Shown: piece after piece, positions 1-11,469 of the stretch
Position numbering within the stretch: the stretch's first letter is position 1
Layout: every line of letters starts with the position of its first letter
NCBI GenBank assembly: GCA_014529385.2
Contig: CM043953.1
Coordinates: 90,899,842 to 90,963,841 of the forward strand
DNA: 64,000 bases
DNA from: Adiantum capillus-veneris
Taxonomy: Eukaryota > Streptophyta > Polypodiopsida > Polypodiales > Pteridaceae
Direction: 5' to 3'
Position numbers and translations under genes: made by a program
Notes under the pieces: generated by a model
The model's database searches: none
Told to the model about the DNA's origin: nothing
The model's input: only the letters and a program-made list of their open reading frames with translations

Positions 1-1090
1 CTAGTATATATTATATTTGATACTTATCCTATATCATACATGTGTGCAAGCTCCTTGGCAATATTAGGTCATGGTTGATGCATGGGGGGCTCACTTGGAA
101 GACTACAAAGGAAAAAGAATCAAATAGTGGCCCACTTCAAGATTTATTAGGTGCTGCAGGGACAACTTTTTGCTCGAATTTTGGTGCCTTCTTATGATTC
201 AAATTTGAGAATACTTCCAAAAGACAAAATGTAGCTCATCAGCTAAAAGTATTTTTTATAATTTTTTCAAAAAATTTGAAGTGAAGGGTGATTTTACATG
301 AAATTTATGGCTGACTTCAAAACTGCCACCTCATATACCAAAAAGGTCTTCGTATTTCTCTCACCCTTCCACACACCTACTGACTCTTACACACATCTCC
401 CTCTCCTTCCCACTCCCAAACGTGCAACTCTTATGTCCTATTTCACCCTCTTCACCATTACCACTTCTCTCACACCTCCATAGCCTTCATCCTCCATTTC
501 TACACCCCTATGTGCTCCCCTTTCACTCTACATATATGTCCATATCACCACACCCTCTTCAGCTTTCTAAAGAACTCCAAAAAATCAGAAAAAATCCAAG
601 GCTAATCTCTGCAAATGAATTCTTTTATCATAAATTATCCAAGGTTTGAAGATAACATAGCTTCATCGACACGTGTAACTTCGCCCTGCTGACCGCCTCT
701 TCTACCGGTGTTGTAAAGAAGTGAATGTCAACTTCTCCAGAGCTTCAACCTCTCTTACAATCTTATCCCTTCTCTAACTTTGCTCATCATATATCTCACC
801 ATTTGGTGAATGATTTCGCAAATATTTTGTAATGACTATTACTAACCACTAACCACTAACCTTATTGTAAAAATGCACCCTCCACTATCTATTAGAGTAG
901 GCACTCCCAAATTATTCACCTAATCCTCTCTCCTTTCATCCTCAATAATTCTCTTCCCTTGAGCCCACATCCATGTGACTCAAAGGACAAAAAAGACCCA
1001 CCCTCATTTAAAAAAATAAAAATTTGCATAATCTTTGAATTCTTCAGATAAACTTGATTAGGTCTAATCTTAATTGGAGCTTCTAAAACC

Positions 1091-1098
1091 TATAAATA
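1091..1098 (+). promoter_or_regulatory. TATA box in repeat copy 1
   Basis: TATAAATA sits at the same phase in all four repeat units. It is followed by GAGCCCTTCTCT and a pyrimidine-rich stretch, a normal plant core-promoter context. Activity is inferred. Confidence 0.5.
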
Positions 1099-2613
1099 GA
1101 GCCCTTCTCTTCCTTGTAAATCATCACATGATCACACTACACCACACCATTCTCAACACATAACACACCACTCTTCAAGCCTAGTTGTGTAGAGTATGTG
1201 CATTGTGAGTGCTCTATTCCACCACTACACATAGGTGCCTATTACATAAGCTCTACTCACACAAGCTTTGAAAAACCTTTATGTGACTTCATCATAAAAA
1301 TTCACCAATAACCTTATCAGCTCCGTCATTTTTTTTTTCCATCCCACCCAGTTCAATATTCACAAGTAAATAGATTTCATCTTCAAATAAATTCCATAAA
1401 TCACTCAAAGTAGAGAATAATTGAGGGTCCCTTCCCCAATGATTTTTCTCCTTTTATTTTATATATATTTTTTCCACCATGTGTCCATTTTTTATGACTA
1501 GCTAGCCTATCTTTTTATCCCACAATTATATATTATATTTGATACTTATCCTATATCATACATGTGTGCAAGCTCCTTGGCAATATTAGGTCATGGTTGA
1601 TGCATGGGGGGCTCACTTGGAAGACTACAAAGGAAAAACAATCAAATAGTGGCCCACTTCAAGCTTTATTAGGTGCTGCAGGGACAACTTTTTGCTCGAA
1701 TTTTCGCACCTTCTTATTATTCGAATTTGAGAATACTTCCAAAAGACAAAATGTAGCTCAAGAGCTAAAAGTATTTTCCATAATTTTTTCAAAAATTTTG
1801 AAGTGAAGGGCGATTTTACATGAAATTTATGGCCGACTTCAAAACTGCCACCTCATACACCAAAAAGGTCTTCCTATTTCTCTCACCCTTCCACACACCT
1901 ACTCACTCTTACACACATCTCCCTCTCCTTCCCACTCCCAAACGTGCAACTCCCATGTCCTATTTCACCCTCTTCACCATTGCCACTAGGCTCTCACACC
2001 TCCATAGACTTCATCCTCCATTTCTACACCCCTATGTGCTCCCCTTTCTCTCTACATATATGTCCATATCACCAACCCTCTTCAGCTTTCTAAAGAACTC
2101 CAGAAAATCAGAAAAAATCCAAGTTTAACATCTGCAAATGAAGGCTTTTATCATGAATTATCCAAGGTTTTAAGATAACATAGCTTCATCGACACGTGCA
2201 ACTTCGCGCTGCTGACCGCTTCTTCTACCGGTGCTGTAAAGAGGTGAATGTTAACTTCTCCAAAGCTTCAACCTCTCTTACAATCTTATCCCTTCTCTAA
2301 CTTTGCTCATCATATATCTCACCATTTGGTGAATGATTTTGTAAATATTTTGTAATGACTATTACTAACCACTAACCACTCACCTTATTGTAAAAATGCA
2401 CCCTCCACTAACTATTAGAGTAGGCACTCCCAAATTATTCACCCAATCCTCTCTCCTTTCATCCTCAATAATTCTCTTCCCTTGAGCCGACATCCATGTG
2501 ACTCAAAGGACAAGAAAGACCCACCCTCATTTAAAAAAATAAAAATTTGCATAATCTTTGATTTCTTCAAATAAACTTTATTAGGTCTAATCTTAATGGG
2601 GGCTTCTAAAACC

Positions 2614-2621
2614 TATAAATA
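2614..2621 (+). promoter_or_regulatory. TATA box in repeat copy 2
   Basis: TATAAATA followed by GAGCCC, at the same phase as in copy 1 (offset 1523 bp). Confidence 0.5.
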
Positions 2622-4126
2622 GAGCCCTTCTCTCCCTTGTAAATCATCACATGATCACACTACACCACACCATTCTCAACACATAACACACCACTCTTCA
2701 AGCCTAGTCGTGTAGAGTATGTGCATTGTGATTGCTCTATTCCATCACTACACATAGGTGCCTATCACTTAAGCTCTACTCACACAAGCCTTGAAAAACC
2801 TTTATGTGACTTCATCATAAAAATTCACCAATAACCTTACCAGCTCCATCATCTTTTTTTTCCATCCCTCCCAGTTCAATATTCACAAGTAAATAGATTT
2901 CATCTTCAAATAAATTCCATAAATCACTCAAAGTAGAGAATAATTGAGGGTCCCTTCCCCAATGATTTTTCTCCTTTTATTTTATATATATTTTTCCACC
3001 ATGTGTCCATTTTTTATGACTAGCTAGCCTATCTTTTTATCCCACAAGTATATATTATATTTGATACTTATCCTATATCATACATGTGTGCAAGCTCCTT
3101 GGCAATATTAGGTCATGGTTGATGCATGGGGGGCTCACTTGGAAGACTACAAAGGAAAAAGAATCAAATAGTGGCCCACTTCAAGCTTTATTAGGTGCTG
3201 CAGGGACAACTTTTTGCTCGAATTTTGGCACCTTCTTATGATTCGAATTTGTGAATACTTCCAAAAGACAAAATGTAGCTCGTGAGCTAAAAGTATTTTT
3301 CATAAGTTTTTCAAAACATTTGAAGTGAAGGGCGATTTTACATGAAATTTATGGCCGACTTCAAAACTGCCACCTCATACACCAAAAAGGTCTTCCTATT
3401 ACTCTCACCCTTCCACACACCTACTCACTCTTACACACATCTCCCTCTCCTTCCCACTCCCAAACGTGCAACTCCCATGTCCTATTTCACCCTCTTCACC
3501 ATTGCCACTTCTCTCACACCTCCATACCCTTAATCCTCCATTTCTACACCCCTATGTGCTCCCCTTTCTCTCTACATATATGTCCATATCACCATACTCT
3601 CTTCAGCTTTCTAAAGAACTCCAAAAAATCAGAAAAAATCCAAGTTTAACCTCTACAAATGAAGGCTTTTATCATGAATTATCCAAGGTTTTAAGATAAC
3701 ATAGCTTCATCGACACTTGCAACTTCGCCCTGCTGACCGCTTCTTCTACCGGTGCTGTAAAGAGGTGAATGTCAACTTCTTCAAAGCTTCAACCTCTCTT
3801 ACAATCTTATCCCTTCTCTAAATTTGCTCATCATATATCTCACCATTTGGTGAATGATTTTGTAAATATTTTGTAGTGACTATTACTAACCACTAACCAC
3901 TAACCTTATTGTAAAAATGCACCCTCCACTATCTATTAGAGTAGGCACTCCCAAATTATTCCTCTCTCCTTTCATCCTCAATAATTCTCTTCCCTTGAGC
4001 CCACATCCATGTGACTCAAAGGACAAGAAAGACCCACCCTCATTTAAAAAAATAAAAATTTGCATAATCTTTGATTTCTTCAAATAAACTTTATTAGGTC
4101 TAATCTTAATCGGGGCTTCTAAAACC

Positions 4127-4134
4127 TATAAATA
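4127..4134 (+). promoter_or_regulatory. TATA box in repeat copy 3
   Basis: TATAAATA followed by GAGCCC, 1513 bp after the copy 2 box. Confidence 0.5.
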
Positions 4135-5649
4135 GAGCCCTTCTCTCCCTTGTAAATCATCACATGATCACACTACACCACACCATTCTCAACACATAAC
4201 ACACCACTCTTCAAGCCTAGTTGTGTAGCGTATGTGCATTGTGATTGCTCTATTCCATCACTACACATAGGTGCCTATCACTTAAGCTCTACTCACACAA
4301 GCCTTGAAAAACCTTTATGTGACTTCATCGTAAAAATTCACCAATAACCTTATCAGCTCCGTCATCTTTTTTTTACATCCCTCCCAGTTCAATATTCACG
4401 AGTAAATAGATTTCATCTTCAAATAATATCCATAAATCACTCAAAGTAGAGAATAATTGAGGGTCCCTTCCCCAATGATTTTTCTCCTTTTATTTTATAT
4501 ATATTTTTCCACCATGTGTCCATTTTTTTATGACTTGCTAGCCTATCTTTTTATCCCACTAATATATATTATATTTGATACTTATCCTATATCATTCATG
4601 TGTGCAAGCTCCTTGGCAATATTAGGTCATGGTTGATGCATGGGGGGCTCACTTGGAAGACTACAAAGGAAAAAGAATCAAATAGTGGCCCACTTCAAGC
4701 TTTATTAGGTGCTGCAGGGACAACTTTTTGCTCGAATTTTGGCACCTTCTTATGATTCGAATTTGTGAATACTTCCAAAAGACAAAATGTAGCTCGTGAG
4801 CTAAAAGTATTTTTCATAATTTTTTCAAAAAAGTTGAAGTGAAGGGCGATTTTACATGAAATTTATGGCCGACTTCAAAACTGCCACCTCATACACCAAA
4901 AAGGTCTTCCTATTACTCTCACCCTTCCACACACCTACTCACTCGTACACACATCTCCCTCTCCTTCCCACTCCCAAACGTGCAACTCCCATGTCCTATT
5001 TCACCCTCTTCACCATTGCCACTTCTCTCACACCTCCATAGCCTTCATCCTCCATTTCTACACCCCTATGTGCTCCCCTTTCTCTCTACATATATGTCCA
5101 TATCACCATACCCTCTTCAGCTTTCTAAAGAACTCCAAAAAATCAGAAAAAATCCAAGGTTAACCTCTGCAAATGAAGACATTTATCATGAATTATCCAA
5201 GGTTTGAAGATAACATAGCTTCATCGACACGTGCAACTTCGCCCTGCTGACCGCTTCTTCTATCGGTGCTGTAAAGAGCTGAAAGTCAACTTCTCCAAAG
5301 CTTCAACCTCTCTTTACAAGCTTATCCCTTCTCTAACTTTGCTCATCATATATCTCACCATTTGGTGAATGATTTTGTAAATATTTTGTAATGACTATTA
5401 CTAACCACTAACCACTGACCTTATTGTAAAAATGCACCCTCCACTATCTATTAGAGTAGGCACTCCCAAATTATTCACCCAATCCTCTCTCCTTTCATCC
5501 TCAATAATTTTCTTCCCTTCAGCCCACATCCATGTGACTCAAAGGACAAGAAAGACCCACCCTCATTTAAAAAAATAAAAATTTGCATAATCTTTGATTT
5601 CTTCTAATAAACTTGATTAGGTCTAATCTTAATCGGGGCTTCTAAAACC

Positions 5650-5657
5650 TATAAATA
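5650..5657 (+). promoter_or_regulatory. TATA box in repeat copy 4
   Basis: TATAAATA followed by GAGCCC, 1523 bp after the copy 3 box. About 170 bp downstream the truncated copy ends, so any transcript from here would enter the copia debris on its right. Confidence 0.5.
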
Positions 5658-5826
5658 GAGCCCTTCTCTCCCTTGTAAATCATCACATGATCACACTACA
5701 CCACACCATTCTCAACACATAACACACCACTCTTCATGCCTAGACACATAACACACCACTCTTCAAGCCTAGTTGTGTAGAGTGTGTACATTGTGAGTGC
5801 TCTATTCCATCACTACACATAGGTGC

Positions 5827-6540
5827 ATGGAGAAGCTTGAAGTTAGTTATGCCATCTAGAGGAGTGGAGTGATACCATACTCTGCATCACACTTGTAGCC
5901 TACTCTTGTCCATAAATAAGATTTATAGTTTTAGGTGCAATTGTATGCTGCAACTACGACTCTTCTCTCCAACTTGACTTGATAAGCTGGCTCATCAGAT
6001 GGTTGAAGGTATATTGTCCTTGAAGTCTATTGTGCTATTTCATGCTTGTTGGTTTGAGGGCTTGTTGAATTTTTTGCCTAAAAAGTCAATTGTAAGAGGG
6101 TGCTCAGTGAGACAGGGCTCCCGTGACATTAAGACAATTTGTGTATTGGCAAGGTCGAGTTTTGTGTTGTCTCTCTATTTCTCATCAAGCTTTGTGTGCA
6201 TCTAGTCTTTAAGGCTAAGACTGAGTTGCTCAAGTTGATTTGTGCTCTTTACCTCTCTCTGGCGTGGTGAATGTTTGTGTTTGGTGTGTGTGGCTATTTT
6301 GCATTCCCCTACCTTTGTGTGTTTGATTACAAGGAGATATCGCGTGCGTCCTAGTTCGCATCTACAACTAGGTGGTGCCCCTTTTCTTGTATTGGTTTCT
6401 GGCTGTGGGTTATTGTTATCTTTGATTGTGCTTGCCCCAGCCCCAATTGAGCAGCACGGGAGCCTTGAGAGGTGTTTAGAGGTCGCCTCTCTTGTTGCCC
6501 GCCCCAGACCGCCTCAATAGTAGTGTCTCTATGTATCTTG
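5827..6540. other. Unassigned spacer between repeat array and copia debris
   Basis: Sequence unlike the flanking array begins at TGGAGAAGCTTG. It holds only short frames without recognisable domains, and I see no LTR ends or RNA gene. Confidence 0.4.
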
Positions 6541-7864
6541 CTTAACACAAAGCAATACCTCCATCACATTACTAAAATTGTATGCCCAACTAATGATGCA
6601 AAAGCCTCAATTTTTGGACCTTGAAAGTAGCATTTCAGCTTTGAATTTAGTGCTCAATGTGTGTCTCATTCAGACTAGTAATCAGCAAATCATCTACATA
6701 CAAAACGACAATGAGATATAAATCACCCTCATATTTGACATACAAAGTGATTTTAGTTGGGCTATTATGAAAGCCTTGTTTTATTAGCGAATGAGATTTC
6801 TCATACCAAGCACAAGGAGACCACTTCAACCTTTTTAAAGTTTTCTTACATTTTCACACTTTCTTTTCTTGTCCTTTCTTGACAAAACCACGAGGCTATG
6901 TTACATTTACTTCCTCAAATATATCACCATTCAAAAAAGTAGTAACAATGTTTGATTGATGTAAACTCCATCCAAAGTAAGCTGCCAATGTACATAGAAA
7001 ACAAACAATCATTATACGACAAGTGGGAGTAGAAGTCTCTTCATAGCAATGTCTTTCTACTCTCCATAACCTTTTGCAACAAGTCTAGTCTTGTAGCAAT
7101 CAATCTCACCTTCCGGCTTATGCTTCAAGTTGTAAACCCACTTTGTACGAATGGCCTTTTTGTCAGGAGGAAAATCACATAAAGTCCATGTTTCATTTGC
7201 TATAAATGTATCATATTCTAACTACATTGTAGCCATCCAATTTTTTGATTTTTTGCTTCATCAAAAGAAAGAGATTCCACTTCACCACATAAACTAGAAA
7301 CAACCAAAGCATAACAATCTGATGCTTATGATACATGGGAAGATCCTAAAAGAGCAGACTGGACATAGGGGCATACAACTTACTATCATGCAAAGTCTGC
7401 ACCATCCATTTTGGCATATCCCTAGCCTCTTCAAACTCATTCCTTTCCACATCAAGTACATCATGTACATCTCCATCAGTAATAGGATGATGTATAAAAT
7501 TTCTTGAAACCCCCATAGGTTGTTCATTTGCCTCATTGGAACTTACATTCAAGTTTCCACCGTCAAAAAGAGGCAAAAATGTGTCATAATTGTCCTCTAA
7601 GCTTACATTATTCTCTTTGGTACATGATGAGAAAGGTTGTATAGAATCTTCCATGTATACAATATCTTGTGAAACCAAGATATGTTTTTCTTGCAGATGG
7701 TATATCTTGTAACCTTTTCTTTCAAGAATGTCACCAACAAAAATGCATTTGAGAGCTTTATCATCTAATTTTTTGTATTTTTGTTGTGATTTTTTATTTG
7801 AGATTTTGCTCCTATTACAAAGGAGATTCTGATAAACTTCAAAAGAAACTATGGCTACTCTCAT
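6541..7864 (-). pseudogene. Ty1/copia pol fragment (integrase-RT linker and reverse transcriptase)
   Basis: Minus-strand remnant of a copia polyprotein. The frame at 7864-7346 reads KLDDKALKCIFVGD and GYKIYHLQEKHILVSQDIVY, the region after the integrase core where copia elements carry a KCIFLGY-type motif. Further on, 6829-6647 reads CAWYEKSHSLI and LIVVLYVDDLLI, the reverse transcriptase segment with the catalytic YVDD box. The stretch between is riddled with stops and no gag, protease or RNase H was found. The fragment ends abruptly near 7850, where a second copia remnant of opposite orientation begins at the same protein region. It is dead; cross-mobilisation cannot be judged because no LTRs were found. 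Confidence 0.8.
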
Positions 7865-9760
7865 GTGTATTTTATTTGAATATGGTGCAGATGGAGAAAT
7901 GGGATATCATCTTTGGCAATCAAAATCTAGTAAAATCATTCATAGTTTACATGTTATCTTAACAAGTCAAAGATGCACAAGAAGCCTATCAAAGAGATTG
8001 AGTATAGAAAAGTCACATTCGAGGACATTACCTCAAATTTAGTGAAAACTCAGATGTATCTTCCACTAGCAATGCTCCAACTGATAGGGTAGAGAGCAGT
8101 AGTCAATCATTGAGACAATGTAGTAGATCTCTATATTCACTTGATTGATTTCAGTCAAGATTGGACTATGTCATGGTGGCTGACTACAATGAGCCATCTT
8201 GTTACAAGGAACCATGCAAATGGATAATAAGGTCAAGTGGGAATAATCCATGCAATCAAAGTATGACTCAATTGTCAATAATGAGACATGGGACTTAGTT
8301 GAGTTGCCAAAAAAAATTAAGCCTTACCTTGTAAATGGGTTTACAAAAATAAGTTTACATTGGAAGATCTTAAGCCTCAATATAAGACAAGATTGGTTGC
8401 TAAGGGATTCCAGCATTAAAAGAGAATCGGAAGTTCATTTTGATCAAACCCTCTTGCCCATGGTCAAGATTATTACACTTTGTATTGTGCTTGGACTAAT
8501 AGCCATTTAGAACATGAAGCTTGTCCAAATGGATGTGAAGATCGTCTTTCTTCATGAGGATCTTGAGAAGGATGTTTATATGAAGGAACCTAAAGGTTTA
8601 GAGCACCTAGTAGAGAAGAGCTTGTATGTAAACTCAAGAAAACTCTTTATGGCTTAAAGCAGGATTCAAGTAAATGGTATAAAAAACATGATGCTTTATG
8701 TGGTCCGAGGGGTTTAGAAGAAGTCAGGAGTATCATTGCGTATACACAAGAACTCGGTCATAATTTGCTACTCATTAGCATCTTTTGTATAGATGACATG
8801 CTAATTGCTAGAAATTCCACTGAAGAGATTTCTAAATTGAAGAAAATTTTGAGCAAAAGCTTTGCTATGAAGGATTTGTAAGAATCAAATCATTTTTTGG
8901 GTATGTGCATCAAGAGAGACATGAAAAAGAGTATTCTTGAATTTTTTGATGAATTTTATATCCACAAGGTCTTGCAAAGCTTCAATATGTAGGGAGAGAA
9001 GGCAGTGAATACCCCACTACCATCATATTTGGAACTAAAAAAAAAAAAAATTACTAAGTTAGATGTTGAGAGAGCAAAAATGGAAAACATGCCATATTCA
9101 TCAATTATAGGAAATCTCATGTACATTATGGTAGCTACAAGGCTAGACATTGCATTTGTAGTGGGAGTGGTTAGTTGGTATATGGCTAATCCTCGCAAGG
9201 AACATTGGATAGGACTGAAACATATCCTTAGGTACTTGAAGGGTACAGCGAGCAAGTGCTTATGCTTCAGTAATAGAGAGGCATCTATTGTTGGTTACAC
9301 GGATGCAGATTATTCAAGTTTCAAAGACATTAGGAGGTACACATCTAGCTACATATCCATATTCCGATGAGGATCCATATTTTAAAATTCATTTCTCTAG
9401 GATTGTTCATCTTCTTTCACTATACGGGCTAAGTACATTGCATCGATAGATACCAACAAGGAAGCTATATGGTTGGCATGTTTAGTGGGAGACTTAGACA
9501 ATCAACAGGTTCTAATTTTGCTCATGATAGTCAAAGTTCTAATTTTGCTCATGATAGTCAAAGTTCTATTGCTTTTGGCAAGGAATCCTGTGTTTCACTC
9601 CAAATCAAAGCACATTGAGGTGAGTTATCTTTTCATTAAGTGGATGGAGCTTATCAAGGTCCACATATTGATGACAACTCAATAGATAATCTTACAAAGA
9701 CCTTGGCTACAGGGCAATTTTCACATTGCATCAAGTTAATGGGTGTAGGGTGAAAATTGT
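7851..9760 (+). pseudogene. Degenerate Ty1/copia pol (IN-RT linker, RT, RNase H)
   Basis: Plus-strand copia remnant in several frames. EYGADGEMGYHLWQSKSSK near 7870-7930 is the KCIFLGY...GYRLW-type linker. SKYDSIVNNETWDLVELPKK (from about 8257) starts the RT. QMDVKIVFLHEDLEKDVYM lies near 8530. FCIDDMLI, an altered YVDD region, lies near 8785. The frame 9005-9370 holds PYSSIIGNLMYIMVATRLDI and VGYTDADY, the RNase H entry, and NPVFHSKSKHIEVSY near 9590 is its distal part. Many stops and frameshifts interrupt it. A 27-28-bp stretch (CTAATTTTGCTCATGATAGT...) is duplicated at about 9510-9568. A polypurine tract precedes a possible 3' LTR at 9854. Confidence 0.85.
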
Positions 9761-9853
9761 ACAAGGTTGAAGCTAATTTCATGCTTCACAATTATACATA
9801 CTAACTTTAGTCATAGTCACTTACAATCACATTTGGCCTTTAAATGGGAGGTT

Positions 9854-10250
9854 GTTGAGGTAAAGGGCCACAATGGCCGCTCCACTATGACTAACTCTCT
9901 ACACTACTAATATTAACCCTTGTATTCATTCTCCCTTCTAATAAGCAATAAGGAACCCAAACAAACTACTAACATTAACCCTTGTTATCATTATCACTTC
10001 TCATAAGCAATAAGGAATCCAAGCACACACTTATAATGGATGGTTCCACCTAATCCTCTCCTATCTATCTCTCATCTTCCCTCATCACACGCATATATCC
10101 ACGTACAAAGATCTCTACTCAAAGCTCCAAAATGCACCCTCATTCTAATAATTAAGGATTCGAACTTTCATCTCCTAGGACTTAGTAATTGATGGAGAAG
10201 CAATCACTTAGAATAACATTATAGGCACATTACATTGCATCTTACTAATG
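9854..10250 (+). repeat. Possible 3' LTR of the degenerate copia element
   Basis: AAATGGGAGGT, a good polypurine tract, precedes TGTTGAGGTAAAGGGCC at 9854, the normal order before a 3' LTR, and it follows the RNase H end of the plus-strand copia frame. Within it a ~62-bp direct duplication begins at 9904 and 9966 (CTACTAAYATTAACCCTTGT). The right end is not defined because no 5' LTR is available for comparison; the end given is a guess. Confidence 0.45.
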
Positions 10251-10489
10251 CATAAGCTACCAATATCAGCTTCAAGTTCTCAGGCGTAGCCTCTAGTCCC
10301 CTAAACAATACATGATAATGGCCCTAGTTATGGCATTGAGTTCATGAAGAGGTGCATATATCCACAATTCTACATACACATATCAATCCAAGTATCTTTC
10401 CTATCATTTCCCCAAAAGGACTTGACAAGAATGACAATGATTGTAGTCAACATGTCAAGCTCATTTCGATTACCAAATAAAGTTTAAAG

Positions 10490-10950
10490 ATTTATTTAGG
10501 AATGAAGTGAAGACCCAATTGGAAACTAACCAAGTAGTAATCGCAGGTTGTCAAAGTCAAGGAGTGCTTATGTATTATAGTATTTATGTACCAATTTATG
10601 CAAACTAGAGCTAGGTACTTGAAAAAGATGATACAAAAAGACTTTTCATGTTGTTTAATGGTTTGTTCTAGTTTCATTACCTTTACAGAGTAAGCATAAC
10701 CTTTAGAGTAAGACTAGCAGCATTGCACATGTGTAAGTATGGAGCCGAGAACATCATGATGTATACCTAAAAGCATTGCCTTAATGCATGATACAAAGAA
10801 CCCTTTGGCATTCTTTTGAATGTGAATTCGGTAATTCTCATTTGTCAATGGCAAAAATGATTGTCTCCTAGTAGACATCATCTCACTCAGTATTCTTTCA
10901 TTGGTTTTAAAAATGTATTTGAGAGCCATATGAATCCTAGAAAAAATCAA
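10490..10950 (-). pseudogene. Possible copia GAG-pre-integrase remnant
   Basis: Two minus-strand frames, 10950-10714 and 10677-10492, read through segments such as EMMSTRRQSFLPLTNENYRI and GIHHDVLGS..HVQCC, then KGYAYSVKVMKLEQT. The spacing of H, LG, HVQC and the following K-rich segment resembles the copia GAG-pre-integrase region (LWHxRLGH...). The match is weak and was made by eye. No zinc finger or catalytic residue is preserved. It could belong to the minus-strand copia debris at 6.5-7.9 kb or to another element. Confidence 0.3.
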
Positions 10951-11196
10951 ACTATAATACTTTAGGTTTGCTAAGGTGTGCTTTTAGCAAAGTGAGAATT
11001 ATTATTTGCGATTGTGGCACAATAGCTCGTACCCAAAGAACTATATTAGCAAGCCCCTAAAATAGATATTGTAATTTGTAATAATATTTAGTTATTGTAT
11101 GAAAAATTAAATCTACTCTCTATTTATAAGCACGAGCTACAAAACCTAATGGCTTATCGTATGATTAACAAGCCCATGCAAACTAGCAACGTCAAT

Positions 11197-11372
11197 AATT
11201 ACTACATAGGAAGTGCTTAAATATTAGCTACAACTTTACTCCCATATTGCAAATGCATAGCCAATATAAGCTTACTTGATCAACAATTACTACATAGGAA
11301 GTGCTTAAGAACTAGCTACAACTTTCACTTCTATACGGCAAATGCATAATCAATCTAAGCTTACTTGATTAA
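11197..11372. repeat. Local ~88-bp tandem duplication
   Basis: AATTACTACATAGGAAGTGC begins at 11197 and again at 11285. Each is followed by TTAA..TAGCTACAACTTT and an AAGCTTACTTGAT end. There are two diverged copies with no gene; the 10951-11470 stretch otherwise shows nothing recognisable. Confidence 0.7.
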
Positions 11373-11469
11373 TAGATTAAAGTTACATAAGTACATCTAG
11401 TGGATAGGTATATTGTTGCTAAACCATAGTCATGAAGGCTCCTTGTGTACCATCGACATTAATAAATCT

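Larger units (their letters stand above)
1..5826. repeat. Tandem array of ~1.52-kb repeat, about 3.8 copies
   Basis: The anchor TGTGTGCAAG recurs at 41, 1563, 3085 and 4599, giving periods of 1522, 1522 and 1514 bp. Copies are therefore about 1-1522, 1523-3044, 3045-4558 and 4559-5826; the last stops short at about 1268 bp. The copies look nearly identical, differing by scattered substitutions and small indels. Each carries TATAAATAGAGCCC followed by a pyrimidine-rich stretch, like a promoter-bearing LTR or a satellite derived from one. Short frames starting MKFMADFKTA recur in every copy but lie in low-complexity Ser/Pro/Thr/Leu sequence and are not credible proteins. Copy 4 has an extra short duplication (ACACATAACACACCACTCTT) near 5715-5770. 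The array continues off the left edge. Confidence 0.9.

Noticed and set aside
298-5207. Repeated small proteins starting MKFMADFKTATSYTKKVF in every tandem unit
   Set aside because: They recur only because the DNA is tandemly repeated. They are low-complexity Ser/Pro/Leu, change frame and end between copies, and have no domain.
1-5826. CRISPR-like or bacterial repeat array
   Set aside because: The unit is 1.5 kb with no short repeat/spacer alternation, in an obviously plant context.
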